Of a stretch of 64,000 nt of DNA, positions 56,242 to 64,000 are shown piece after piece; the first letter of the stretch is position 1, and the number at the start of each line of letters is the position of its first letter. The notes beneath the pieces were generated by a model. It saw nothing but the letters and a program-made list of their open reading frames with translations, was not told where the DNA came from and did no database searches. The stretch lies in contig NZ_CP120210.1 in the NCBI RefSeq assembly GCF_029369745.1, forward strand, positions 434,001 to 498,000, in the 5' to 3' direction. The DNA is from Amycolatopsis sp. QT-25 (GTDB taxonomy: Bacteria > Actinomycetota > Actinomycetes > Mycobacteriales > Pseudonocardiaceae). Both the position numbers and the translations under genes were made by a program.

Positions 56242-56715
56242 GTGGACCAGGTGGATCGGAAGATCATCGCGGCATTACGGGAGAACGGGCGGGCTACCTA
56301 CGCCGACCTCGGCCGGTCTGTCGGGCTCTCGGCCTCTTCGGTGCACGAACGGGTCGGCAAACTCGAGGCCGCCGGTGTGATCACCGGCTACCACGCCATG
56401 GTCGATCCCAGCACGGTCGGACTCGGCGTGACGGCGCTGGTCGGCATCCACCCCACCGACACCGCGACCGAAGACGACGTAGCGGACGCGCTCGGGGCGT
56501 TGGACGAGGTCGAAAGCTGCTACGCCGTCGCGGGCAACGAGGCTTTCGTCGTCAAGGTTCGCGTGGCGACGGTCGACGATCTGGAGCGGACGCTCGGCAG
56601 GTTGCGGCGGATTCCCGGCGTCGGCCGCACGAACACCACCGTCGTGCTTTCCACCCGTTTCGAAGGCCGGCCCAACAACGCGGGCCTGGAGGACGGCCGC
56701 AACGGCAGCGCGTAG
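56242..56715 (+). CDS. Lrp/AsnC family transcriptional regulator
   Basis: 157 residues. N-terminal HTH (MDQVDRKIIAALRENGRATYADLGRSVGLSASSVHERVGKLEAAGVITGY region), C-terminal RAM ligand-binding domain with YAVAGNEAFVVKVRVATVDDLERTLGRLRRIPGV. GTG lies 6 bases after TAAGGT (56230-56235), so probably leaderless. Codon 12 (56275-56277) is TTA, the codon read by bldA-type leucyl-tRNA. The ligand, perhaps an amino acid, is unknown. Confidence 0.9.
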   Translation: MDQVDRKIIAALRENGRATYADLGRSVGLSASSVHERVGKLEAAGVITGYHAMVDPSTVGLGVTALVGIHPTDTATEDDVADALGALDEVESCYAVAGNEAFVVKVRVATVDDLERTLGRLRRIPGVGRTNTTVVLSTRFEGRPNNAGLEDGRNGSA

Positions 56716-56726
56716 CCTGCGTTGAT

Positions 56727-57005
56727 GTGAGCGACAATCAGCTTCCCTGTGACCTGACGCTGTACGTGCTGGCCCGGTTTCTCCTGGTCGGGGTCATCGC
56801 AGGCGGGTTACTGCTGGTCAACGTCCCGCTGCTGGTCGCGCTGCTGATCGGTCTGGTCGTGGGACTGCCGCTGGGTCTGCTGCTGTTCCGCCCGCTGAAC
56901 GCGCGCGTGACCGCCGGACTCGCCCGCCGCAACGAAAAGCGTGCTCGCGCCCGTGCCGAACTGCGCTCCCAGCTGCGCGGCGACCGAGCGGACGGCACCG
57001 CGTGA
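56727..57005 (+). CDS. DUF4229 small membrane protein
   Basis: 92 residues: two membrane helices (about 15-35 and 36-55) and a basic cytoplasmic tail ([18 protein letters not shown]). Matches DUF4229. GTG lies 8 bases after TAGCCT, which overlaps the upstream TAG. Codon 28 (56808-56810) is TTA. The GTGA overlap couples it to the Cds1-like gene. Confidence 0.82.
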   Translation: MSDNQLPCDLTLYVLARFLLVGVIAGGLLLVNVPLLVALLIGLVVGLPLGLLLFRPLNARVTAGLARRNEKRARARAELRSQLRGDRADGTA

Positions 57006-58084
57006 GCCGTCTGCACAGCCGAAGCTGGGTCCGCGAAGCCGTCCGCATCATCGAGGCCGACGCGAACCGCAGCGCCGACACGCATCTGCACGTCTTCCCG
57101 TTGCCCGCCGAATGGGGCATCGACCTGTACCTGAAGGACGAGTCCGTCCACCCGACCGGCTCGCTCAAGCACCGGCTCGCCCGCTCGCTGTTCCTGTACG
57201 GCCTGGTGAACGGCCAAATCGGGCAGGACACGGTGCTCGTCGAGGCGTCGAGCGGCTCGACGGCGGTTTCGGAGGCGTATTTCGCGCGGATGCTCGGCCT
57301 GCGGTTCATCACCGTGGTGCCGCGCAGCACCTCTCCGGAGAAGATCGCGCTCATCGAGTTCTACGGCGGCGAATGCCATTACGTCGACCGCGCGCCGGAC
57401 ATGTACCCGGAGGCCGAGCGTCTCGCTTCGGAGTGCAACGGCCACTACCTCGACCAGTTCACCTACGCGGAGCGCGCGACGGACTGGCGCGGGAACAACA
57501 ACATCGCCGAATCGGTGTACGCGCAGATGCAGTCCGAGCGGCACCCCGTGCCGACGTGGATCGTGGTCGGCGCCGGCACCGGCGGCACGAGCGCGACCTT
57601 CGGCCGCTACGTGCGCTACAAGCGGCACACCACGAAGATCGCCGTCGTCGACCCGGAGAACTCGTCGTTCTTCGGCGCCTGGCAGACCGGGGCGCTCGAC
57701 TACAGCACCGGCATGCCGTCGCGGATCGAAGGCATCGGACGCCCGCGCGTCGAGCCGTCGTTCGTGCCCGGCGTGATCGACGAGATGTTCCAGGTGCCGG
57801 ACGCCGCCTCGCTGGCCGCCATCCGCGTGCTGCGCGAACGGACCGGGCACTGGGCCGGCGGCTCGACCGGCACGAACCTCTTCGGCGCCTTCACGCTGAT
57901 CTCGCGGATGGTCTCGGAAGGCCAGGCGGGCAGTGTCGTCACCCTGCTGTGCGACGGCGGCGAGCGGTACGCCGACACCTACTACGACGACGAGTGGCTG
58001 GCGCGGAAGAACATCGACATCGAGCCGTACCTGGACAAGTACCGGGAGTTCCTGGTGAGCGGGAAACTTCCTCCCGAGGCCTAG
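57002..58084 (+). CDS. cds1: PLP-dependent cysteine desulfhydrase/cysteine synthase-like (Cds1 type)
   Basis: 360 residues. PLP lysine K56 in [44 protein letters not shown], and [16 protein letters not shown] near the end. This is the Cds1 subgroup of fold-type II enzymes; M. tuberculosis Cds1 produces H2S from cysteine. The sequence could also serve another beta-replacement. Start by overlap. Confidence 0.85.
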   Translation: MSRLHSRSWVREAVRIIEADANRSADTHLHVFPLPAEWGIDLYLKDESVHPTGSLKHRLARSLFLYGLVNGQIGQDTVLVEASSGSTAVSEAYFARMLGLRFITVVPRSTSPEKIALIEFYGGECHYVDRAPDMYPEAERLASECNGHYLDQFTYAERATDWRGNNNIAESVYAQMQSERHPVPTWIVVGAGTGGTSATFGRYVRYKRHTTKIAVVDPENSSFFGAWQTGALDYSTGMPSRIEGIGRPRVEPSFVPGVIDEMFQVPDAASLAAIRVLRERTGHWAGGSTGTNLFGAFTLISRMVSEGQAGSVVTLLCDGGERYADTYYDDEWLARKNIDIEPYLDKYREFLVSGKLPPEA

Positions 58085-58117
58085 CCCGACGTGCGCCGAA
58101 GGGCTTTTCAGCCCACG

Positions 58118-58987
58118 TCAGAGGGCGAGAGCGACCGCGGTCAGCACCGCCCACCCCAGCATCGCGAACCCGGTGTCCCGCAGCGCCGGGATCAGCGCCC
58201 GCCCTCGCGCGCCGCCGCCGACGGCCTTGACCGACTTCAGCAGCAGCGGCGCGGTCAGCAACCCCAGCAGCGCCCACGGCGTCACGAAGGCGAGCAGCAC
58301 GCTCACGACGTACGGGATCGCGACCAGCGTCAGGTAAAGCCGCCGGGTGCCGTCGTCGCCGAGCCGGGTGGCGAGGGTGCGCTTGCCGGACTCGATGTCG
58401 GTCGGGATGTCCCGGAGGTTGTTGGCGGTCAGCACGCCGGTCGAGAACGAGCCCACGGCGACCGCGCAGCCGAGCGCCGTCCAGCTGAGCTGTCCGGCTT
58501 GGACGTACACGGTGCCCAGCACGCCGGCCAGCCCGAAGAAGACGAAAACCGCGACCTCGCCGAAACCGTGGTAGCCGTAAGGCTTTTTGCCGCCGGTGTA
58601 GAACCAGGCGCCGAGGATGCAGACCGCGCCCATCGCCAGCAGCCACCACAGTCCGCTGATCACGACGAGGACGAGCCCGAGGACTCCGGCGAGCCCGAGA
58701 GCGACGAAGGCCGCCGTCAGGACGGCCTTCGGCTTCGCGACCCCGGAGCCGACCAACCGCAGGGGGCCGACGCGGTTCTCGTCGGTGCCGCGGATGCCGT
58801 CGGAGTAGTCGTTGGCGTAGTTGACGCCGACGATCAGGGCCAGCGAGACCAGCAACGCGAGAATCGATCGGGGCCAGGAGAAGCCGTCGAGCGCGACCGC
58901 CGCGCCGACTCCGGCGACCACCGGCGCCACCGCGTTGGGCAGCGTCCGCGGGCGCGCCCCTTCGATCCATTCACCAGCAGTCGCCAT
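58118..58987 (-). CDS. menA: 1,4-dihydroxy-2-naphthoate polyprenyltransferase
   Basis: 289 residues, eight or nine helices. First Asp motif NYANDYSDGIRGTDENR, second NNLRDIPTDIESGKRTLATRLG: the UbiA signatures. It attaches a polyprenyl chain to DHNA, giving demethylmenaquinone. menA, menE, menB and menD lie together; menC is not in the window. Confidence 0.95.
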   Translation of the reverse strand: MATAGEWIEGARPRTLPNAVAPVVAGVGAAVALDGFSWPRSILALLVSLALIVGVNYANDYSDGIRGTDENRVGPLRLVGSGVAKPKAVLTAAFVALGLAGVLGLVLVVISGLWWLLAMGAVCILGAWFYTGGKKPYGYHGFGEVAVFVFFGLAGVLGTVYVQAGQLSWTALGCAVAVGSFSTGVLTANNLRDIPTDIESGKRTLATRLGDDGTRRLYLTLVAIPYVVSVLLAFVTPWALLGLLTAPLLLKSVKAVGGGARGRALIPALRDTGFAMLGWAVLTAVALAL

Positions 58988-59029
58988 GTCGCCATTCTGG
59001 CCCTGGTCACTACCGGCCGGTATGCGGGG

Positions 59030-59067
59030 CTCGTCACCTGCCCGAGCCCTCGCGGGCAGGTGACGAG
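59030..59067. repeat. Long palindrome, family A copy 6 (short form)
   Basis: Perfect 15-base arms CTCGTCACCTGCCCG with an 8-base loop, just 3' of the small secreted ORF at 59073. It shares GTCACCTGC with family A. Confidence 0.8.
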
Positions 59068-59072
59068 TCGGG

Positions 59073-59231
59073 CTACTTCAGCTCGTCGATCGTGTCTTCC
59101 AGGGTCCAGGTGAGCGTGCCGCTGTTCGGAACGGCGGTCTCCGGTTCGTCCGCCGGCGCGGGCCCGGCCAGTGCGACCAGTCCCAGCGTGACGGCGGTGC
59201 AGGCCGATACGGTGCGTGTCCAGCGCGTCAT
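59073..59231 (-). CDS. Possible small secreted peptide
   Basis: 52 residues from ATG 59231: basic MTRWTRT, a hydrophobic segment and a signal cleavage site after LAGPAPA, then an acidic mature end (DEPETAV...TLEDTIDELK). A promoter TTGACA (59262-59267 reversed), 17 bases, TTTACG (59239-59244 reversed) and a palindrome at its 3' end support expression. No homology recognised. Confidence 0.55.
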   Translation of the reverse strand: MTRWTRTVSACTAVTLGLVALAGPAPADEPETAVPNSGTLTWTLEDTIDELK

Positions 59232-59238
59232 GCCTAGA

Positions 59239-59267
59239 CGTAAACCCGCGGGTGATGACCGTGTCAA
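59239..59267 (-). promoter_or_regulatory. Promoter of the small secreted ORF
   Basis: A perfect -35 TTGACA and a -10 TTTACG with 17-base spacing, reading leftwards. The -10 ends 7 bases before the ATG, giving a leaderless transcript. Confidence 0.6.
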
Positions 59268-59293
59268 CAACGTCCCGGTGATCGGTGGAGAAT

Positions 59294-60418
59294 TCACGAC
59301 CTTCGTAGGAGATTCCGGACGGCCGTCCTGTCGACCTTCCCTGGGCCCCTCAGCGGAAGTTCGTCGGCGAACTCGACCCGCTTCGGAGCGGCTGCCGCAC
59401 CGGCCTCTTCGCGGCAAGCCGCGCGCAGCGAAGCGACGTCGCAGTCGGCACCGACGACGAGCGCGACGACGGCTTCGCCCCACTCGGGGTCGGGCACTCC
59501 GACCACACACGCGTCCCGGATCCCGGGCTGCGCGGTCAAGATCCGTTCGACGGCCGCGGCGGCCACCTTCACCCCGCCGGTGTTGATCATGTCGTCGATG
59601 CGGCCGAGGATCTCCAGCCGTCCGTCGGCCGACCACCGGCCGCGGTCGGAAGTGCGGAACCGGCCGTCCTCGAAGGCCTCCGCGGTGAGGTCGGGTCGCC
59701 GCCGGTAGCCATGCGCGAGCACGTCACCGGTGACACAGACCCGCTCGTCTTCGAGTTCGACGTGTACTCCGTCCAGGGGTACGCCGTCGTAGACGCAGCC
59801 GCTCGCGGTCTCGCTCATGCCGTACGCGGGCACGATCCGCACGCCCGCTTCGGCAGCGCGCTCCCGCAGCTCCGCGGTGGTCGCCGCGGCGCCGACGATG
59901 ATCGCGTCGAAAGCGCGGGCCGCCGCCAGACCGGGTCCGCCCGCGTCGAGCAGCCGTCCGAGCTGGGTCGGCACGAGCGCGGTGTAGCGCGGCCCGTCCA
60001 GTGACAGCAGGGGCGCGGCGGCCTCGGCGAAGTCGTCCGGCCGGAAACCGGGGGCGGGCAGCACGGCGGGCGTCGTCCCCGCCAGCAGCGAGCGGACCAG
60101 CACCTGCAGTCCGCCGATGTACTGCGCCGGGGTCGCGAGCAGCCAGTGCCCCGGCCCGCCGAGCCGTGCGTGGGTGGCGCGCGCCGACGCGGTCAGCGCC
60201 GACGCCGACAGCAGCACGCCCTTCGGCTCTCCGGTCGACCCGGAGGTGGCGATGACCACCGCCGTCCCGGGCTCGGCCGGGCGCGTCGGCTCCATCGCGT
60301 CCCGCAAGGCCTCCGACGCGTAGGGGAGGACGGCCGGGCCGCCGCCGAGCGCCTCGGCCAAGGCCGAGGTCAGCCCGTCGATCGACGCCGGACTCCCGTC
60401 CACCTCTACCGCACGCAT
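59294..60418 (-). CDS. menE: O-succinylbenzoate-CoA ligase
   Basis: 374 residues. AMP-binding motifs IATSGSTGEPKGVLL, AYGMSETASGCVYDG, and GRIDDMINTGGVKVAAAAVE, plus the final lysine in GPGKVDRTAVRN. It activates o-succinylbenzoate for ring closure by MenB. Shorter than most ligases, as usual for actinobacterial MenE. Starts just past the palindrome following menB. Confidence 0.93.
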   Translation of the reverse strand: MRAVEVDGSPASIDGLTSALAEALGGGPAVLPYASEALRDAMEPTRPAEPGTAVVIATSGSTGEPKGVLLSASALTASARATHARLGGPGHWLLATPAQYIGGLQVLVRSLLAGTTPAVLPAPGFRPDDFAEAAAPLLSLDGPRYTALVPTQLGRLLDAGGPGLAAARAFDAIIVGAAATTAELRERAAEAGVRIVPAYGMSETASGCVYDGVPLDGVHVELEDERVCVTGDVLAHGYRRRPDLTAEAFEDGRFRTSDRGRWSADGRLEILGRIDDMINTGGVKVAAAAVERILTAQPGIRDACVVGVPDPEWGEAVVALVVGADCDVASLRAACREEAGAAAAPKRVEFADELPLRGPGKVDRTAVRNLLRRS

Positions 60419-60435
60419 CCCTCCACCCTACGACC

Positions 60436-60500
60436 CGCAATTCGGCACCTGGTTGCGATAGCTGCGCGTGCGAACTATCGCAACCAGGTGCCGAATTGCG
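60436..60500. repeat. Long palindrome, family A copy 5
   Basis: Perfect 26-base arms (CGCAATTCGGCACCTGGTTG...) with a 13-base loop, directly after the menB stop. Closest relative is the copy at 50552. Confidence 0.9.
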
Positions 60501-60505
60501 AAGGG

Positions 60506-61429
60506 TCAGTAGTAGTAAGGGAAGGCCGACCAGTCGGGAGAGCGCTTCTCCAGGAAGGAGTCGCGGCCTTCGACGGCTTCGTCCTGCATGTATGCCAGCC
60601 GGGTGGTTTCGCCGGCGAAGAGCTGCTGGCCGACCAGGCCGTCGTCGGTGAGATTGAACGCGTACTTGAGCATCCGCTGCGCGGTCGGCGACTTGCCGTT
60701 GATCGTCCACGCCCAGTCCAGCGCCTCGGCTTCGAGCTGCGCGTGCGGGACGGCGGAGTTCACCGCGCCCATCGCCTGCATCTGCTCGGCCGTGTACTCG
60801 CGTCCGAGGAAGAAGATCTCCCGCGCGAACTTCTGCCCGACCTGCTTGGCGAGATACGCCGAGCCGTAGCCGCCGTCGAAGGAGCCGACGTCCGCGTCGG
60901 TCTGCTTGAACCGCGCGTGCTCGGCCGACGCGAGCGTGAGGTCGCACACCACGTGCAGCGAGTGCCCGCCGCCCGCCGCCCAGCCGGGGACCACGGCGAC
61001 GACCACCTTCGGCATGAACCTGATCAGCCGCTGGACCTCGAGAATGTGCAGCCGTCCGGCCCTCGCCGGATCGATCGTGTCGGAGGTCTCCCCGTCCGCG
61101 TACTGATACCCGGAGCGTCCGCGAATACGCTGGTCACCACCGGAACAAAACGCCCAGCCGCCGTCCTTCGGCGATGGGCCGTTGCCGGTGAGCAGGACGC
61201 AGCCGACGTCCGAGCTCATCCGCGCGTGGTCGAGCGCGCGGTACAGCTCGTCGACGGTGTGCGGACGGAAGGCGTTGCGGACCTCCGGACGGTCGAACGC
61301 GATACGCACCACCCGTTTGCCTGAGCGGCTCTCAGCGGAGCGGTGATAGGTGATGTCGGTGAAGTCGAAACCGCCGACCTCGGTCCACAAGGCCGGGTCG
61401 AACAGCTCGGAAACCTGGGCGTCATCCAC
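60506..61429 (-). CDS. menB: 1,4-dihydroxy-2-naphthoyl-CoA synthase
   Basis: 307 residues from GTG 61429 (VDDAQVSELFDPALW). Crotonase fold: AFCSGGDQRIRGRSGYQY (oxyanion and substrate lid), VPGWAAGGGHSLHVVCDLTLA, and the catalytic Asp region DADVGSFDGGYGSAYLAK. It closes the naphthoate ring from OSB-CoA. Divergent from menD, with 57 bases between the two starts. Confidence 0.94.
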   Translation of the reverse strand: MDDAQVSELFDPALWTEVGGFDFTDITYHRSAESRSGKRVVRIAFDRPEVRNAFRPHTVDELYRALDHARMSSDVGCVLLTGNGPSPKDGGWAFCSGGDQRIRGRSGYQYADGETSDTIDPARAGRLHILEVQRLIRFMPKVVVAVVPGWAAGGGHSLHVVCDLTLASAEHARFKQTDADVGSFDGGYGSAYLAKQVGQKFAREIFFLGREYTAEQMQAMGAVNSAVPHAQLEAEALDWAWTINGKSPTAQRMLKYAFNLTDDGLVGQQLFAGETTRLAYMQDEAVEGRDSFLEKRSPDWSAFPYYY

Positions 61430-61486
61430 GTTTGGGAGAATAGGACGTGTGGTCGTGAGTCGTAGTGTGAAACCCGAGGTCTGCCG

Positions 61487-63160
61487 GTGAACCCTTCCAC
61501 CGCGCAGGCCAGGGTCATCGTCGACGAACTCGTCCGCAACACCGTCTCGCACGTCGTCCTCTGCCCGGGCTCACGCAACGCCCCGCTCTCGATCGCGCTG
61601 TACGACGCGGCGGCGGCCGGACGGCTTCAGCTGCACGTCCGCATCGACGAACGCGGCGCCGCCTTCCTCGCCCTCGGCATCGCCGCGCGCACCGGCCGCC
61701 CCGTGGCCGTGCTGTGCACCTCGGGCACCGCGGCCGCGAACTTCCACCCCGCCGTCCTGGAGGCGGACCGCGCGGGCGTGCCGCTGATCGTGCTGACCGC
61801 CGACCGCCCGCCCGAGATGCGGGCCGCCGGCGCCAGCCAGGTCATCGACCAGCACCAGCTCTACGGCAACGCCATCCGCTACTTCGACGAGCTCGCCGTC
61901 GCCGAACGCCGTGCCGGGCAGAACTCCTACTGGCGCGGCCAGATCTGCCGCGCCTGGAACGCCGCGTACGGCGAATGGCGCTGCGGGCCGGTGCATCTGA
62001 ACATCCCGTTCCGTGAGCCGCTCGTGCCCGACGGCGCCGACGACGAGTGGTACGAGTCACTCGAAGGGCGTCCCGACGGCGCTCGCTGGACCGAGCTGCC
62101 CGACTTCGGCGCGCTCCCCTCGTTCGTGGTGCCCTCGGCCCGGTCCGGCCTGGTCATCGCGTGCGACACCGGCGTGCAGGCGGCCAGCGAATGGGCCGAG
62201 CTGCACGGCTGGCCGGTCGTCTCCGAGACCGGCGGCATCGGGCTGGCGGGCGCGACGGCGATCTCGTCCGGCGCGTGGCTGCTCGGCGTCGAGGAGTTCA
62301 TCTCGCGGCACAAACCCGAGCAGGTCCTCTGCATCGGCCGTCCGACGGTGTTCCGTCAGGTCCAGCGCGTGCTGTCCGATCCCGACGTCGAGGTGCTGCT
62401 GGTCCGGCCCGATTCGGATTGGCCCGCGCCCGCGCACAACGTCCGCCAGGTCGGCCAGTGGTTCGACGAGCCGACCAAACCGGCCGATCCCGAGTGGCTC
62501 GCCAGCTGGCAGCGCGCGGACAAGGCGGCGTCGGCGGCGGTGACCGAGGCGCTGGCCGCCGAACCGTGGCCGAGCGGGCTGCGGCTGGCCACCGAGCTGG
62601 TGGACGCGGTCCCGGAGGGGTCGCTGCTGGTCGTGGGTTCGTCCAACCCGACCCGTGACGTCGCGCTCGCCGGACGGCTGCGGCCGGACGTCCTCGTGCA
62701 CCGCAACCGCGGCGTCGCCGGGATCGACGGCCTGGTGTCGACCGCGATCGGCGCCGCGACCGTCCACAGGGGACATTCGTACGCGCTGCTCGGCGACCTG
62801 ACGTTCCTGCACGACGCGAGCGGCCTGCTGACCGGCCCCGCCGAACAGCGCCCCGACCTGACGATCGTGGTGCTCAACGACGACGGCGGCGGCATCTTCT
62901 CCCTGCTGGAGCAGGGCGCGCCCGAGCACAACGCCAGCTTCGAGCGCGTCTTCGGCACGCCGCACGGCGCCGATCTCGGTGCCCTGTGCGCCGGTTACCG
63001 CGTGCCGCACGTCGTCGCCGAGACACTCACCGAGTTCCGCGCGGCGCTCAAGCCCGCGCCGGGGCTGCGAGTGGTGGAGGTCCGGGTGGATCGAACGCGC
63101 CATCGCGAGTTGCACGCGCGCCTCCGTACGGCGGTTTCCTCCGCCGTACGCGCTGTCTAG
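61487..63160 (+). CDS. menD: 2-succinyl-5-enolpyruvyl-6-hydroxy-3-cyclohexene-1-carboxylate synthase
   Basis: 557 residues, GTG start. ThDP enzyme: N-terminal VVLCPGSRNAPLSIALYDA and HVRIDERGAAFLALGIAARTG, central domain, and ThDP-binding GDLTFLHDASGLLTGPAEQRPDLTIVVLNDDGG. It adds a succinyl semialdehyde carbanion to isochorismate, the first committed menaquinone step. The gene ends 110 bases before the peptidase gene. Confidence 0.95.
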   Translation: MNPSTAQARVIVDELVRNTVSHVVLCPGSRNAPLSIALYDAAAAGRLQLHVRIDERGAAFLALGIAARTGRPVAVLCTSGTAAANFHPAVLEADRAGVPLIVLTADRPPEMRAAGASQVIDQHQLYGNAIRYFDELAVAERRAGQNSYWRGQICRAWNAAYGEWRCGPVHLNIPFREPLVPDGADDEWYESLEGRPDGARWTELPDFGALPSFVVPSARSGLVIACDTGVQAASEWAELHGWPVVSETGGIGLAGATAISSGAWLLGVEEFISRHKPEQVLCIGRPTVFRQVQRVLSDPDVEVLLVRPDSDWPAPAHNVRQVGQWFDEPTKPADPEWLASWQRADKAASAAVTEALAAEPWPSGLRLATELVDAVPEGSLLVVGSSNPTRDVALAGRLRPDVLVHRNRGVAGIDGLVSTAIGAATVHRGHSYALLGDLTFLHDASGLLTGPAEQRPDLTIVVLNDDGGGIFSLLEQGAPEHNASFERVFGTPHGADLGALCAGYRVPHVVAETLTEFRAALKPAPGLRVVEVRVDRTRHRELHARLRTAVSSAVRAV

Positions 63161-63269
63161 CCGATTTAGATCTCAGTCCAGCCGCTGGGAACCCCTCCTT
63201 CGGCCGTGTCTGCGCGATGATCGTCTGGCTACGTTCGAGCGCGCTGACAAATCCCTGGGAGGATTCGCA

Positions 63270-64000
63270 ATGCGCTTGAAGACTCGCGCCGGCTTCGCCG
63301 GATTGACCGCGGGCGTCGTAGGGGTGCTGCTCGCGGGCACCGCGTCCGCCGCACCCGCGCCCGGCTCGATCGGCATCGGCGACCCGTACTACCCGCACGC
63401 CGGGAACGGCGGCTACGACGTCGGTCACTACGACCTCCGGCTGACCTATCAGCCGTCCACCGACCTGCTCTCCGGTGCCACGACGATCCTGCTCACCGCC
63501 ACGCAGGATCTCTCGGCGTTCAACCTCGACTTCGGCCTGAAGGTGTCGAGCGTCCGGGTCGGCAACCGGCCCGCGAAGTTCGCGACGTCGACCGACGGCA
63601 CCGGTGAGCTGACCGTCACGCCGCCGACTCCGCTGAAGAAGGGCCAGACGGCCACGGTCGTCGTCGCTTACGCGGACACGCCGTCGAAGGTGAAGATCGA
63701 CGGCTTCACCGCCTGGAAGAAGACCCCGGACGGCGCGCTGGCCGTCGACGAGCCGCAGAGCGCGGCCTGGTGGTTCCCGTCCAACGACCACCCCACCGAC
63801 CTGGCGACCTACGACATCTCGGTCGAGGTCCCGAACGACGTCGCCGCGTTGTCGAACGGCACGCTCGTGCGCAAGACGGTGCAGCGGCCGGGCTGGACGC
63901 GCTGGAACTGGCGCAGCACCAAGCCGCAGGCGACGTACCTCACGTCGCTGGAGGTCGGCAAGTTCGAGGTGCACGAGCAGACCACGCCGGACGGCAAGCC
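63270..64000 (+). CDS. M1 family metallopeptidase, 5' part
   Basis: 243 residues visible, cut by the right edge. ATG 63270 with GGGAGG 7-12 bases upstream. Signal peptide cleaved after TASAA (about 28). N-terminal beta domain of M1 peptidases: DVGHYDLRLTYQPSTDLLSG, and AVDEPQSAAWWFPSNDHP as the conserved QSAA-WFP region. The HExxH zinc site lies beyond the window. Secreted aminopeptidase (inference). Confidence 0.9.
   Translation, partial: MRLKTRAGFAGLTAGVVGVLLAGTASAAPAPGSIGIGDPYYPHAGNGGYDVGHYDLRLTYQPSTDLLSGATTILLTATQDLSAFNLDFGLKVSSVRVGNRPAKFATSTDGTGELTVTPPTPLKKGQTATVVVAYADTPSKVKIDGFTAWKKTPDGALAVDEPQSAAWWFPSNDHPTDLATYDISVEVPNDVAALSNGTLVRKTVQRPGWTRWNWRSTKPQATYLTSLEVGKFEVHEQTTPDGK

Overview
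The window is high-GC actinobacterial DNA with many GTG starts, 4-base start/stop overlaps, mycothiol (mshA), menaquinone (menA, menB, menD, menE) and Rex/BldC/BldN-type regulators. Gene order follows, with insertions, the Mycobacterium tuberculosis stretch running from hbhA through murB, mshA, gpm1, senX3-regX3, ppx, proC and the hem genes to hemL, the cytochrome c maturation genes and men. The bldN-like sigma factor near rex-hemA-hemC-hemD recalls Streptomyces. My inference is Pseudonocardiaceae, most likely Amycolatopsis or a close relative; species cannot be read from the sequence. No tRNA, rRNA, insertion sequence, prophage or CRISPR array was seen.

Layout. 1-9.5 kb: the end of an HbhA-like gene, a YbaK deacylase coupled to an aromatic-amino-acid-lyase-like protein that lacks the normal MIO catalytic triad, an osmolyte ABC uptake locus (two permeases and a divergent binding lipoprotein, no ATPase), a START-like protein, a reductase, a flavin-binding protein, purU and a DedA protein. 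9.5-18 kb: methyltransferase, DUF2505, murB, an L,D-transpeptidase, hydrolase, mshA, YbjN protein, DUF4349 lipoprotein, gpmA. 18-31 kb: lipoprotein/LuxR pair, senX3-regX3, ppx, a proline-rich membrane protein, isomerase, thioesterase, proC, an excisionase-like regulator, ribosomal protein bS22, epimerase and acyltransferase. 31-38 kb: HAD phosphatase, DUF5667 protein plus BldN-like sigma factor, AMP ligase, glutaredoxin, molybdopterin enzyme. 38-50 kb: rex with its own operator, hemA-hemC-hemD, an Nramp-like transporter without the canonical metal motifs, hemB, TspO, hemL. 50-54 kb: System II cytochrome c maturation (TlpA, CcdA, ResB, CcsB). 54-64 kb: MinD-like ATPase, bldC, an Lrp regulator, Cds1-like enzyme, menA, menE, menB, menD and the start of an M1 peptidase.

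How it works together. Rex senses NADH/NAD+ and sits at the head of the tetrapyrrole genes. Haem, cytochrome c assembly and menaquinone genes together supply most of the aerobic electron chain. SenX3-RegX3 with Ppx points to phosphate control, and mshA, the CxxC glutaredoxin and Cds1 to thiol metabolism.

Two threads stand out. First, at least eleven long-stem palindromes, six with a common CAGGTG core, all lie at 3' ends of genes and never in divergent promoter gaps; one forms the end of proC. Second, many genes start 6-9 bases after a TAnnnT hexamer and so are probably leaderless, sometimes with the hexamer overlapping the previous stop codon. Four genes carry a rare TTA codon, including the Lrp regulator beside bldC.
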